A stretch of 64,000 nucleotides of DNA from Rhizobium sp. ICMP 5592 (GCF_009498525.1 NZ_QSNT01000003.1:971671-1035670), one strand, 5' to 3'. Shown: positions 34,057 to 43,303, counted from the first letter of the stretch. A program made the numbers and translations. Notes: generated from the letters alone by a model not told the origin.

Positions 34057-34761
34057 ATGACCCAGACAAAGACGCAGCCCACGCCCGCCGATTTCTCCGA
34101 TATCCGCGACTGGGTGTTCGACCTCGACAATACGCTCTATCCGCATCATGTCGATCTGTTCGCGCAGATCGACAAGAACATGACGGCCTATGTCTCAACG
34201 CTCCTGCAGATGGAGCGGGACGAGGCTCGCAAGCTGCAAAAGCAGTACTATCTCGAGCACGGAACGACATTGCAGGGGCTGATGATCCATCATCGCATCG
34301 ACCCCAACGACTTCCTGGAGAAGGCTCATGCGATCGACTATTCGGCGCTGATGCCGCAGCCGGAGCTGGCCGCCGCCATCAAGGCGCTGCCGGGGCGCAA
34401 GTTCATCTTCACCAATGGTAGCGTCAGCCATGCGCAGGCGACCGCCGGCGCGCTCGGCATCCTCGATCACTTCGACGATATTTTCGACATTGTCGCCGCC
34501 GACTACGTGCCGAAACCGGCCGGCAGCACCTACGACAAGTTCATGAGCCTCAACCGGGTGGATACGAAGCGGGCGGCCATGTTCGAAGACCTGCCGCGCA
34601 ATCTTACCGTGCCGAAGGCGCTCGGCATGAAGACGGTCCTGCTCGTGCCGCAGAACCTCGAGGGCACCGTCGTCGAGTGGTGGGAAAAGACCACCGGCGA
34701 GGACGAGCACATCGACTATGTGACCGACGACCTCACGGCCTTTCTCAAATCTTTGGTTTAA
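34057..34761 (+). CDS. HAD-family pyrimidine 5'-nucleotidase
   Basis: 234 residues from the ATG at 34057. HAD motif I is WVFDLDNTLYPHHVDLF with the nucleophile aspartate, motif II is KFIFTNGS, the lysine is in ADYVPKPAGS, and motif IV is AAMFEDLPRNL. It matches SDT1/YjjG-like pyrimidine nucleotidases that remove phosphate from UMP, CMP or damaged pyrimidine nucleotides. It stands alone before the EF-hand gene. An upstream in-frame start at 33964 adds a hydrophobic stretch with no family support. Confidence 0.9.
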   Translation: MTQTKTQPTPADFSDIRDWVFDLDNTLYPHHVDLFAQIDKNMTAYVSTLLQMERDEARKLQKQYYLEHGTTLQGLMIHHRIDPNDFLEKAHAIDYSALMPQPELAAAIKALPGRKFIFTNGSVSHAQATAGALGILDHFDDIFDIVAADYVPKPAGSTYDKFMSLNRVDTKRAAMFEDLPRNLTVPKALGMKTVLLVPQNLEGTVVEWWEKTTGEDEHIDYVTDDLTAFLKSLV

Positions 34762-34874
34762 GGTTTCATTAGGATCGGGTTACGAAAGTTTCATCCGCCT
34801 TACAGATGTTTAATTGGTCGTTTCTGACCGCCAGCCGTATCGTTTGACCATTCCTCGACACGAAAGGAAAAACG

Positions 34875-35501
34875 ATGAACGGGAAAAAATTTCTTCTGGC
34901 GGGCCTTTCCGCAGCCCTTCTGGTCGGCGCTGCCGCGCAGGTAAGCTTTGCCGCGCAACGAGGCCACGACGGTAGGGACGGTCGCGATGGACCGCGCTTT
35001 TCGCCGGAAATCGCCTATGTTCGCATGCTGAAGCAGTTCGGCCAGCCAGGCGACACGAAAATCACCAGGGACGAAGTCAAGGCCGGCGTCGACAAGATCT
35101 TCGACCAGATCGACACCAATCACGACGGCGAGATCACTCCCGGTGAAGTGCGCGCCTATCGCCAGGAGCGTATCAAGGAATGGAAGGCCGCGCAGGCCAA
35201 GGCCAATGACGATCAGGCCAACAGCCAGGCCCAGAACGATCAGACCAAGGGCGACCAGGCTCAAAACGACGACAACAAGGGTGACAATGGCCCGCGCCAT
35301 CACGGACATCACGGCCGCTTCATGCATGAAGCCGGATTGATGCGTGGCATGATGCTGTTCCACCGCATCGACAAGGATGAAAACGGCCAGATCAGCAAGC
35401 AGGAGGCCGAAGACGCCGCCAACAAGTTCTTCGACCGCATGGACCGCAACCATGACGGTGTGATCTCGCTGGACGACATGCCGGACCGCCCGCTGCTCTG
35501 A
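34875..35501 (+). CDS. Secreted EF-hand calcium-binding protein
   Basis: 208 residues. A signal peptide (KKFLLAGLSAALLVGAAAQV, cleavage near SFA-AQ) is followed by three clear EF-hand loops: DTNHDGEITPGE, DKDENGQISKQE and DRNHDGVISLDD; a degenerate one precedes them (KITRDEVKAGVDK). Between the first and second clear loops is a low-complexity D/N/Q/K-rich linker of about 35 residues and a HHGHHG cluster. Such calmodulin-like proteins bind calcium in the periplasm or outside the cell. The role is unknown. Confidence 0.88.
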   Translation: MNGKKFLLAGLSAALLVGAAAQVSFAAQRGHDGRDGRDGPRFSPEIAYVRMLKQFGQPGDTKITRDEVKAGVDKIFDQIDTNHDGEITPGEVRAYRQERIKEWKAAQAKANDDQANSQAQNDQTKGDQAQNDDNKGDNGPRHHGHHGRFMHEAGLMRGMMLFHRIDKDENGQISKQEAEDAANKFFDRMDRNHDGVISLDDMPDRPLL

Positions 35502-35534
35502 ATATCAGATCGGGTATGATTGACTCTTGAACCG

Positions 35535-35560
35535 AAAAGCCCGCCGAAAGGCGGGCTTTT
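35535..35560. terminator. Bidirectional terminator
   Basis: Arms AAAAGCCCGCC (35535-35545) and GGCGGGCTTTT (35550-35560) with a GAAA loop. A and T tracts on both sides let it serve the EF-hand gene and the convergent LOG-family gene. Confidence 0.9.
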
Positions 35561-35564
35561 CTCG

Positions 35565-36437
35565 TCAATGTCCGTTGTCGTGCTCGTAGAAATCCGAGAC
35601 GATCTTCCATGCGTCCTCGGCCGTATCGACGAAGCTGATCAGCTTGACGTCGTCGGGCGCGATGGTGCCGAATTCGGCGAGCGCATCGAAATTGATGATA
35701 TCGCGCCAGAATTTTTCGCCGAACAGGATCAGCGGCAGGCGCTCCATGCGGCCGGTCTGGATCAGCGTCAGGCATTCGAACAGCTCGTCCAGCGTGCCGA
35801 ACCCGCCCGGAAACACCGCGATCGCCTTGGCGCGCACCATGAAATGCATCTTGCGGATCGCGAAGTAGTGGAAATTGAAGCTGAGCTCCGGCGTCACATA
35901 GACATTCGGCGCCTGCTCGTGCGGCAGCACGATGTTGAGGCCGATCGAGGGAGCCCCCTCCTCCGAAGCACCGCGATTGCCCGCCTCCATGACGCCGGGG
36001 CCACCGCCGGTGACCACGACATATTCATGGAAATCGAAGCCGGCGGAATAGCGCGAGCAAAGCCGCGCGAATTTGCGCGCTTCCTCGTAATAGACGGAGG
36101 CCGCTTCGAGATTGGCCCGCTGCACATCGTTGCGCGCCGCCCAGGCGCTGGTGCCGGGCGCGGGAATACGCGCCCCACCGAACATCACCACCGTCGACTT
36201 GATGCCGCGCTCGGTAAGATACATCTCGGTCTTCAGGAGTTCGAGCTGTAACCGGATCGGCCGCAGTTCCTCCCGGCAGAGAAAATCCTCGTCGGCATAG
36301 GCGAGACGATAGGAAGGCGACATCGATTGTGGCGTCTTCGGAACGGATTCAGCCCGCTGCTTATCGGCCGAGCTCGTCTTCAAGGGATCCCATACCCCAT
36401 CCTTGCGCCTCAGCCTGCCATTCTTCGCCTTGCTCAT
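35565..36437 (-). CDS. TIGR00730/LOG family protein (nucleoside 5'-monophosphate phosphoribohydrolase-like)
   Basis: 290 residues from the ATG at 36437 (a start two codons earlier, at 36443, is also possible). The Rossmann-like LOG fold shows VVMFGGARIPAPGT, VTGGGPGVMEAGNRGA and the signature AVFPGGFGTLDELFECLT (PGGxGTxxE). Plant and bacterial LOG enzymes release cytokinin bases from their ribotides; many bacterial members act on general nucleotides. A basic, charged N-terminal extension of about 50 residues precedes the domain. It is divergent from dapD. Confidence 0.88.
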   Translation of the reverse strand: MSKAKNGRLRRKDGVWDPLKTSSADKQRAESVPKTPQSMSPSYRLAYADEDFLCREELRPIRLQLELLKTEMYLTERGIKSTVVMFGGARIPAPGTSAWAARNDVQRANLEAASVYYEEARKFARLCSRYSAGFDFHEYVVVTGGGPGVMEAGNRGASEEGAPSIGLNIVLPHEQAPNVYVTPELSFNFHYFAIRKMHFMVRAKAIAVFPGGFGTLDELFECLTLIQTGRMERLPLILFGEKFWRDIINFDALAEFGTIAPDDVKLISFVDTAEDAWKIVSDFYEHDNGH

Positions 36438-36650
36438 TTCCAATGCCTTTCGATCGATCCTTCAAGGGCCGCCATACACCGCAGCGCAAGCGGCCGAGTA
36501 TCGCATATGCCCCTCTAACGCCTTGAATCCAAGCTCAATCCGCACCGAAAAATCATTCCATTTTTCAGGCCCATGCTGTAGGACCAATCGACCGTATCTG
36601 CGGACACTCTTCCGATCGCAACGATAGCCATTGAAGTTTAAGGAATTCTC

Positions 36651-37508
36651 ATGAGCGCCACCGATCTCGCCTCTCTCGAAAACGCCATCGAGGCGGCCTT
36701 TGAAAATCGCGACAATGTGAACGTCTCGACACGCGGCGAAGTTCGCGACGCCGTGGAAACCGCGCTGAACCTGCTCGACAGCGGCAAGGTGCGCGTGGCC
36801 GAGCGTGGTTCCGACGGCAACTGGACCGTCAACCAGTGGCTCAAGAAGGCCGTGCTGCTGTCCTTCCGCCTGAACGACATGAAGATCGTCGACGGCGGCC
36901 CCGCTGGCGCAACCTGGTGGGACAAGGTGCCGTCGAAGTTCGAGGGCTGGGGCGAGAACCGCTTTCGAGAAGCCGGCTTCCGCGCCGTGCCGAACGCCGT
37001 CGTCCGCCACTCGGCCTATATCGCTCCGAACGCCATCCTGATGCCGTCCTTCGTCAATCTCGGCGCCTATGTCGGCGAAGGCACCATGGTCGACACCTGG
37101 GCGACCGTCGGTTCCTGCGCGCAGATCGGCAAGCATGTGCATCTTTCCGGCGGCGTCGGCATCGGCGGCGTGCTGGAGCCGATGCAGGCCGGCCCGACGA
37201 TCATCGAGGACAATTGCTTCATCGGCGCCCGTTCGGAAGTAGTCGAAGGCTGCATCATCCGCGAAGGCTCGGTGCTCGGCATGGGCGTCTTTATCGGCAA
37301 GTCGACCAAGATCGTCGACCGCGCCACCGGTGAGATCACCTATGGCGAAGTGCCGCCCTACTCCGTTGTCGTCGCCGGCGCGCTGCCGAACGGCAACACC
37401 ATGGCAAACGGCCAGCCGGCTCCGAGCCTCTATTGCGCCGTCATCGTCAAGCGCGTCGATGAAAAGACCCGCTCCAAGACCGGTATCAACGAGCTGCTGC
37501 GCGATTGA
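36651..37508 (+). CDS. dapD: 2,3,4,5-tetrahydropyridine-2,6-dicarboxylate N-succinyltransferase
   Basis: 285 residues. The N-terminal helical domain is followed by a left-handed beta-helix of hexapeptide repeats (SAYIAPNAILMPSFVNLGAY, VGEGTMVDTWATVGSCAQIG, SGGVGIGGVLEPMQAGPTII). It transfers succinyl from succinyl-CoA in lysine and meso-diaminopimelate synthesis. It stands 170 bases before dapE, the later desuccinylase, so both ends of the succinylated branch are together. Confidence 0.97.
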   Translation: MSATDLASLENAIEAAFENRDNVNVSTRGEVRDAVETALNLLDSGKVRVAERGSDGNWTVNQWLKKAVLLSFRLNDMKIVDGGPAGATWWDKVPSKFEGWGENRFREAGFRAVPNAVVRHSAYIAPNAILMPSFVNLGAYVGEGTMVDTWATVGSCAQIGKHVHLSGGVGIGGVLEPMQAGPTIIEDNCFIGARSEVVEGCIIREGSVLGMGVFIGKSTKIVDRATGEITYGEVPPYSVVVAGALPNGNTMANGQPAPSLYCAVIVKRVDEKTRSKTGINELLRD

Positions 37509-37678
37509 TATGACTTCGGGAGCGCGCCTCTTGGAGAAGCGCTCCCGCCCGCCGGCCGGGTGACGGCCCTCCGCATGATCGGCTGGAACCACGGCGGAAA
37601 TTTTCAGACAATAATGGCCCATCAGTTGCCATAGCCTCGCCATCGCCTTGCCATCTCTCCCCGGATAAGTAGCCTCCG

Positions 37679-38872
37679 ATGACCGCCACCGATCCCGTCG
37701 CCAATCTGCAAACCCTCATCCGCTGCGCCTCCGTGACGCCGGCCGAAGGCGGCGCGCTCACCGCGCTTGCCGACATGCTGCTGCCGCTCGGCTTCAAGGT
37801 GGAGCGCATGACGGCCAGCGAGCCGGGCACGCCCGATATCGAGAACCTTTATGCCCGTCTCGGCACCGAGGGGCCGCATTTGATGTTCGCCGGCCATACC
37901 GATGTCGTGCCCGTCGGCGATGCCGCCTCCTGGAGCCATCCGCCCTTTGCCGCCGATATCGCCGGTGGCGAACTTTTCGGCCGCGGCGCGGTGGACATGA
38001 AGGGCGGTATCGCCTGCTTTGCCGCCGCCATCGCACGCCATATCGAAAAGCATGGGCCACCAACAGGCTCCATCTCCTTCCTGATCACCGGCGACGAGGA
38101 AGGCCCGGCAATCAACGGCACCGTCAAGCTGCTGCAATGGGCGGCCGAGCGCGGCGAGGAATGGGACGCCTCGCTGGTCGGCGAGCCGACCAATCCCGAT
38201 CAACTCGGCGACATGATCAAGATCGGCCGGCGCGGCTCAATCTCGGGCTTCATCACCGTTCATGGCGTCCAAGGCCATGCGGCCTATCCGCACCTCGCCG
38301 ACAATCCGGTGCGCAGCATCGTCAAATTGACCGACGCGCTGCTCGACCCGCCTTTCGACGCCGGCACCGACAATTTCCAGCCGTCGAACCTCGAAGTGAC
38401 GACGATCGATGTCGGTAATGCCGCCACCAACGTCATTCCCGCCAAGGCGACCGCTGCCTTCAACATCCGCTTCAACGACACCTGGACCGTCGAGACCCTG
38501 AAGGCGGAAATCCTCGCGCGTCTCGATACCGCCGCGGCCGACCAGACGCTACGCCCCGGTCGTAAGCCGACTAAGTACGATATCACATGGTCCGAACGCC
38601 CGAGCCAGGTCTTCCTGACGCGCAACAACGCGCTGATTGCATCGCTGTCCTCGGCGGTTGAAAATGTCACCGGCCGCACGCCGAAGCTTTCGACCACCGG
38701 CGGCACTTCGGATGCCCGCTTTATCAAGGACTATTGCCCCGTGGTGGAGTTCGGCCTTGTCGGCCAGACCATGCATATGGTCGACGAGCGCGTGGCCGTA
38801 GCCGATCTTGAAACCCTGACCGAGATCTACGAGACCTTCATCCAGCGCTGGTTTGCGAATGCCGAGCTTTAA
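37679..38872 (+). CDS. dapE: Succinyl-diaminopimelate desuccinylase
   Basis: 397 residues of the M20 metallopeptidase family. Metal-site motifs: MFAGHTDVVPVGD (His, Asp), GRGAVDMKGGIACF (Asp), ITGDEEGPAINGT (catalytic Glu-Glu) and the C-terminal QTMHMVDE histidine. It hydrolyses N-succinyl-LL-diaminopimelate with two zinc ions, giving LL-DAP for peptidoglycan and lysine. The next gene starts within its last codons. Confidence 0.97.
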   Translation: MTATDPVANLQTLIRCASVTPAEGGALTALADMLLPLGFKVERMTASEPGTPDIENLYARLGTEGPHLMFAGHTDVVPVGDAASWSHPPFAADIAGGELFGRGAVDMKGGIACFAAAIARHIEKHGPPTGSISFLITGDEEGPAINGTVKLLQWAAERGEEWDASLVGEPTNPDQLGDMIKIGRRGSISGFITVHGVQGHAAYPHLADNPVRSIVKLTDALLDPPFDAGTDNFQPSNLEVTTIDVGNAATNVIPAKATAAFNIRFNDTWTVETLKAEILARLDTAAADQTLRPGRKPTKYDITWSERPSQVFLTRNNALIASLSSAVENVTGRTPKLSTTGGTSDARFIKDYCPVVEFGLVGQTMHMVDERVAVADLETLTEIYETFIQRWFANAEL

Positions 38873-39458
38873 GGAAGTCCAATATTATCTGGCGGGCCTA
38901 TGGCTTCTGTTGCGCATGGACGCGCGCGGCTTCCAATATCTCGACATATCGGACCGTGGCATGCTGCGCTCCTTCTGGGCTATCCTCTGGAGCCTGCCAT
39001 CGATCGGTATTTCCTGGCTCTGGTGGCAACAGGCCTATCTCACCGCCATGCCGCCGGAAACCTCGACCGGCATAGCCTTCTTCCTGCGCCTGGCACTGGT
39101 CGAGGCTGCAAGCTGGCTGACGCCGCTGGTACTCGCCGGTGTACTGCTGATGATTTTTCGCTTCGGCGACAAATTCGCGCCTATCGTCGTCGTCGTCAAC
39201 TGGCTCGGCCTGCCGACGTCCTATCTCAATGCCCTCTTGATCGCGCTGCTCGCCTTCATCCCCGGCTCCAGCGGTCTGGTGGCCATCCTGTGGCTAGGGC
39301 TGATGATGGCGATCGTCTTTTCACTGGCCCGCATGCTGCGGATGATCTGCGGCACGCATACGCTTTTCATCGGCACTTTGACGCTGGTGCTGCTGATCCC
39401 GACCATGCTGCTGACCGATTTTCTGCAGCGCTTCCTCGGCATCTATCCGCCGGGCTAG
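38859..39458 (+). CDS. Integral membrane protein of unknown function
   Basis: 199 residues from the ATG at 38859, 14 bases inside the end of dapE, so it is probably translated by coupling. About five hydrophobic helices are visible (SFWAILWSLPSIGISWLWW; LVLAGVLLMIFRF; IVVVVNWLGLPTSYLNALLI; LVAILWLGLMMAIVFSLARM; FIGTLTLVLLIPTMLLTDFL). The layout resembles a short YIP1-like membrane domain, but I cannot assign it. It commonly follows dapE in rhizobia, which suggests a conserved but unknown role. Confidence 0.78.
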   Translation: MPSFKEVQYYLAGLWLLLRMDARGFQYLDISDRGMLRSFWAILWSLPSIGISWLWWQQAYLTAMPPETSTGIAFFLRLALVEAASWLTPLVLAGVLLMIFRFGDKFAPIVVVVNWLGLPTSYLNALLIALLAFIPGSSGLVAILWLGLMMAIVFSLARMLRMICGTHTLFIGTLTLVLLIPTMLLTDFLQRFLGIYPPG

Positions 39459-39554
39459 CTGATTGGTTCCGGCATTGGGCAGCGCATTATTCCCATGGGA
39501 ATGGAGAGATGTGTTACGATGACAAAAGCCATCCCTTAAGCAATACAGCAAACA

Positions 39555-39589
39555 AAAAGAGCCGTAGCGCTCTTTCGAAGCGCTACGGC
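39555..39589 (-). terminator. Terminator of the malate:quinone oxidoreductase gene
   Basis: Perfect 11-base arms GCCGTAGCGCT (39561-39571) and AGCGCTACGGC (39579-39589); on the minus strand they are followed by CTTTTTGTTT. It lies about 50 bases after the mqo stop. Confidence 0.85.
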
Positions 39590-39640
39590 GTCGCAACCTA
39601 GTTCCATCGACGTCTCAGAGCTGATCGTGCCGGAGCACAA

Positions 39641-41359
39641 TCAGAGCGCCATATCCGGAACCTGCTTGACTGTACCCTTCGGAGTGCTCGTTCCATCAGG
39701 GTTTGCGAGCACGGACGGATCGATGGCCGGCGAAGCGATAGCCAGTTGCAGCCGATCGGCCGTTGCGGCCCATTCCTCGGCAAGCACCTGCGGGGTTTCG
39801 TTCAGCTTCACGCCATAGCTCGGAACGATCTTATGGATCTTTTCCTGCCATTCAGGCGTGGCGAGCCGTTCGGCGAATACCTTCTTGAGCAGATCGAGCA
39901 TGATGGGCGGCGCGGTGGATGCTCCGGGCGAAGCGCCGAGCAGAGCGGCGATGCTGCCGTCCTTCGACGCAACGATTTCGGTCCCGAGCTTCAGGACGCC
40001 ACCTTTTTCTTCGTCGCGCTTGATGATCTGAACACGCTGGCCGGCCTGCCACAGGCGCCAATCCTCAGCCTTGGCATGCGGGAAATATTCGCGCAGCGCC
40101 GCCAGGCGGTCCTCGTCGGACAGCATCAGCTGGCCTGCCAGGTATTCGACAAGGCTGAACTCATCCAGGGCCACCCGGATCATCGGCCAGATATTGTCGA
40201 GTGTCACCGAGGCCGGCAGGTCGAGGTAGGATCCCTCTTTCAGGAACTTGGTGGAGAAAGTGGCGAACGGTCCGAACAGAACCACCCGCTTTCCGTCCAG
40301 CATGCGCGTGTCGAGATGCGGCACGGACATGGGCGGCGCACCGGTTGACGCCTGGCCGTAGGCCTTTGCCAGATGCAGACTTGTTACATCGGGATTGTCG
40401 CAGACGAGGAAGGAGCCGCCGACGGGGAAGCCGGCGTAGTCGTCGCCTTCGGGAATACCCGACATCTGGAGCAACGGCAGTGCTGCGCCACCGGCACCGA
40501 GGAACAGGAACTTCGCGTTGATCGTAGCCTTGCCGGAACCGTCCTTGGTATTGGCGTAGGTGACGCGCCAGGTGCCGTCTTCGTTGCGCTCAATCGCGTG
40601 CACTTCCGAAGAGGTGTGCAGCTTGAAGGTCGACTGGTTCTTGAGATGCGCGACATATTGCCGGGTGATCTCGCCGAAGTTCACGTCGGTTCCCAGCGGG
40701 CACCATGTCGCCGCGATGTTCTGCGAGCGATCGCGCCCTTCCATCATGAGCGGAACCCATTTTGCGATCTCATCGTGATCGCGCGAGAATTTCATGCCGG
40801 AAAAGAGCGGGCTCGCCTTCAGCGCCTGATGACGCTTTTCCAGGAAGTCCGTATTCTTGTCGCCCCAGACAAAGCTCATGTGAGGCGTCGAGTTGATGAA
40901 GGAACGCGGGTTCTTCAGAACGCCCACATCCACCTGATGGGCAAAGAACTGGCGGGAGATCTGGAAGGATTCGTTGATCTCGACCGCCTTGCTGATATGG
41001 ACGGTACCGTTCTCGTCCTGGGGCGTGTAGTTGAGCTCGGCGAGAGCCGAATGGCCGGTCCCGGCATTGTTCCAGCCGTTGGAGCTTTCCAATGCGACAT
41101 CGTCGAGCCGCTCGATCATTTCGATCGTCCAGGACGGCTCCAGCTCGGTCAGGAGAACACCGAGCGTCGCGCTCATGATGCCACCGCCGACAAGGAGAAC
41201 ATCCACTGCCCTCTCGGCAGGGGCAGCCCAGCTGGGCAGTGCAGGAAGGCTGAAAACAGCGGCGCTGGCGGCTGCGGATCCAAGAAGTTGCCGCCGGCTC
41301 ATCTCAATCGTGGGAGAACGTTCGGCGCGCGTGTTGATGCTCTTGGGATTATTGGGCAT
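39641..41359 (-). CDS. mqo: Malate:quinone oxidoreductase with a Tat-type signal
   Basis: 572 residues from the ATG at 41359, chosen for the TGAGG site 6 bases upstream. The core is Mqo: VDVLLVGGGIMSATLGVLLT (FAD), ERLDDVALESSNGWNNAGTG, FVWGDKNTDFLEKRHQAL and LFLGAGGAALPLLQMSGIPE. It oxidises malate to oxaloacetate and reduces quinone. Unusually, residues about 20-50 read EMSRRQLLGSAAASAAVFSL with LPALPSWA, a twin-arginine signal with h-region and AxA-like site, so the enzyme is probably exported folded with its FAD. Next to it are the dapE-linked membrane gene and truA. Confidence 0.92.
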   Translation of the reverse strand: MPNNPKSINTRAERSPTIEMSRRQLLGSAAASAAVFSLPALPSWAAPAERAVDVLLVGGGIMSATLGVLLTELEPSWTIEMIERLDDVALESSNGWNNAGTGHSALAELNYTPQDENGTVHISKAVEINESFQISRQFFAHQVDVGVLKNPRSFINSTPHMSFVWGDKNTDFLEKRHQALKASPLFSGMKFSRDHDEIAKWVPLMMEGRDRSQNIAATWCPLGTDVNFGEITRQYVAHLKNQSTFKLHTSSEVHAIERNEDGTWRVTYANTKDGSGKATINAKFLFLGAGGAALPLLQMSGIPEGDDYAGFPVGGSFLVCDNPDVTSLHLAKAYGQASTGAPPMSVPHLDTRMLDGKRVVLFGPFATFSTKFLKEGSYLDLPASVTLDNIWPMIRVALDEFSLVEYLAGQLMLSDEDRLAALREYFPHAKAEDWRLWQAGQRVQIIKRDEEKGGVLKLGTEIVASKDGSIAALLGASPGASTAPPIMLDLLKKVFAERLATPEWQEKIHKIVPSYGVKLNETPQVLAEEWAATADRLQLAIASPAIDPSVLANPDGTSTPKGTVKQVPDMAL

Positions 41360-41480
41360 CGCAAACCTCATATCATTCGGCTGTCGATCCTCCCGGGCGA
41401 GGCTATAAGCCATCGATTGTGCCGTGACAAGTATGCGTGCGACATAATGTATCGCTCCATCCAGAGCTAGATGGGATACC

Positions 41481-42278
41481 TCACGAATCGTCGGATTCGT
41501 CGTCGAGGATCGGCAGCGCGGAACCGGCATCATCGCGATAATCCACCTGCATGAAATAGAGCCCGTCCGGCGGCGCGACGGGACCGCAGGCCTTGCGGTC
41601 GCGCGCCTCCAATGCGGCACGGACGTCATCCGGCGTCCACTTGCCCTCGCCAGCAAGCTTCAGCGTTCCGGCAAAGGAGCGGATCTGGTTGTGCAGGAAG
41701 CTCTGCGCCGTGGCGCGGATCTCGATCAGCTCGCCATGACGCGTCACATCCAGCCGGTCGAGCGTGCGTACCGGGCTGTTGGCCTGGCAATGCACCGAGC
41801 GGAATGTCGTGAAATCGTGCAGCCCGACCAATGTCTGCGCCGCAGCATGCATGACCTCGTGATCCATATCCTTCGGCACCCACCAGGCACGCCCGGCCTC
41901 CAGCGCCAGCGGCGCGCGGCGGACGATGATACGGTAGAGATAGTGCCGGCGGATCGCCGAGAAACGCGCATCGAAGCTGGCATCGACTTCCGTGACATTA
42001 AGGATGGCGACACGGTCGCCGGCAAGCCGCAGATGAGCGTTGAGCGCATTGCGCAGCGTATGCGGCTTCCATTCCCTGGAGAGATCGGCATGGGTCACCT
42101 GGCCCATGGCATGCACACCGGAATCGGTGCGGCCCGCGCCGCGAATGGAAACCTTCTCCCCCGTCAACGACAGGATGGCGCGCTCGATCGCGCCCTGCAC
42201 AGAAGGACCGTTGTCCTGACGCTGCCAGCCGACATAGGGGATACCGTCATATTCGACGGTCATGCGGTAACGCGGCAT
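41481..42278 (-). CDS. truA: tRNA pseudouridine synthase A
   Basis: 265 residues. The catalytic aspartate is in RGAGRTDSGVHAMGQVTH; other family segments are YDGIPYVGWQRQDNGPSVQG at the start and FLHNQIRSFAGTL near the end. It makes pseudouridine at positions 38-40 of tRNA anticodon stems. Its ATG overlaps the fmt stop, so the two genes are coupled. The short acidic C-tail (LDDESDDS) is extra. Confidence 0.96.
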   Translation of the reverse strand: MPRYRMTVEYDGIPYVGWQRQDNGPSVQGAIERAILSLTGEKVSIRGAGRTDSGVHAMGQVTHADLSREWKPHTLRNALNAHLRLAGDRVAILNVTEVDASFDARFSAIRRHYLYRIIVRRAPLALEAGRAWWVPKDMDHEVMHAAAQTLVGLHDFTTFRSVHCQANSPVRTLDRLDVTRHGELIEIRATAQSFLHNQIRSFAGTLKLAGEGKWTPDDVRAALEARDRKACGPVAPPDGLYFMQVDYRDDAGSALPILDDESDDS

Positions 42279-43225
42279 CAGACGGATCCCGCCGCCAGTA
42301 TCGTGCCCGCCGCGACCGACGTGCCGCGCAGGAAATCAGCCGCTGCCATCGGCTTGCCGCCGGCCTTCTGCAGCTTCGTCAGCCTGACGGCGCGGGAACC
42401 ACAGGCAATCACCAGATCGTCAGTCAGCACTTTGCCAACAGCGCCCTCGCCTTCGGCAAGTTCGGATCCAAGCACCTTTACACGCTCCGGCTTGCCGGCG
42501 ATGTCCATTTCGAACCAGGCGCCGGGAAAGGGCGAAAGGCCGCGAATATGATTGTGAACATCAGTGGCAGGCCTGCTGAAATCGATGCGGGTCTCGCCCT
42601 TGTCGATCTTGGCGGCGTAGAGGACGCCCTCGGCGGGCTGCTCGGTCAATGGTAGCTCGTCATATTCCAGCTTGTTCATCGCCTCGGCCATCGCCTTGGC
42701 GCCGGTCAACATGAGCTTGTCGTGCAACTCGCCGGCAGTCATGGTATCGCCGATCTCGACTTCGCGGGTCAGGGCGACCGGACCGGTATCGAGGCCCTTG
42801 TCCATCTTCATCACCATCATACCGGTCTTTCTGTCGCCCGCCATGATCGCCCGCTGAATGGGTGCCGCCCCGCGCCAGCGCGGCAGCAGCGAGGCGTGGC
42901 CATTGTAGCAGCCGAGCCGCGTGCCGGTGAGGATCGCCTCAGGCAACAGCAGGCCATAGGCAACCACCACGGCGACGTCGGCATCGAGTTCGCGAAAACG
43001 CTGGCGCTCGTCCGGATCCTTGAAGTTGACCGGCGTGAACACCGGCAGGCCCAACAGCTCTGCCGCCTGATGCACCGGCGACTTCTGCAAATCGAGCCCA
43101 CGCCGCCCACCGGGACGCGGCGGCTGCGTGTAGACGGCTCGGATCTTGTGGCCGGCGTCGATCAGCGACCGCAACGTCGGCACGGAAAATTCGGGCGTTC
43201 CCATAAAGATGATGCTGAGCGACAT
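42278..43225 (-). CDS. fmt: Methionyl-tRNA formyltransferase
   Basis: 315 residues. Motifs: IIFMGTPEFSVPTLRSLI at the N-terminus, the formyl-folate site NGHASLLPRWRGAAPIQRAI with catalytic Asn and His, then the C-terminal OB-like domain (GLSPFPGAWFEMDIAGKPER). It formylates initiator Met-tRNA. fmt normally sits directly beside def, whose product removes the formyl group; here a toxin-antitoxin pair separates them. Confidence 0.97.
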   Translation of the reverse strand: MSLSIIFMGTPEFSVPTLRSLIDAGHKIRAVYTQPPRPGGRRGLDLQKSPVHQAAELLGLPVFTPVNFKDPDERQRFRELDADVAVVVAYGLLLPEAILTGTRLGCYNGHASLLPRWRGAAPIQRAIMAGDRKTGMMVMKMDKGLDTGPVALTREVEIGDTMTAGELHDKLMLTGAKAMAEAMNKLEYDELPLTEQPAEGVLYAAKIDKGETRIDFSRPATDVHNHIRGLSPFPGAWFEMDIAGKPERVKVLGSELAEGEGAVGKVLTDDLVIACGSRAVRLTKLQKAGGKPMAAADFLRGTSVAAGTILAAGSV

Positions 43226-43256
43226 GCAATCCGTCCGGCTAAGAGGTATCTAGTTT

Positions 43257-43303
43257 GGCATGATCTTGTCCAAAAACCGCTTCACACTTTTTGGGATCAT
43301 GCC
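43257..43303. repeat. Dispersed rhizobial palindromic repeat, copy 2
   Basis: Perfect outer arms GGCATGATC (43257-43265) and GATCATGCC (43295-43303), and inner arms CCAAAAA / TTTTTGG. The minus strand matches the degenerate copy at 221-287. It lies between fmt and the toxin gene and its right arm contains the toxin's stop codon, so insertion next to or into the gene end is likely. Confidence 0.7.
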
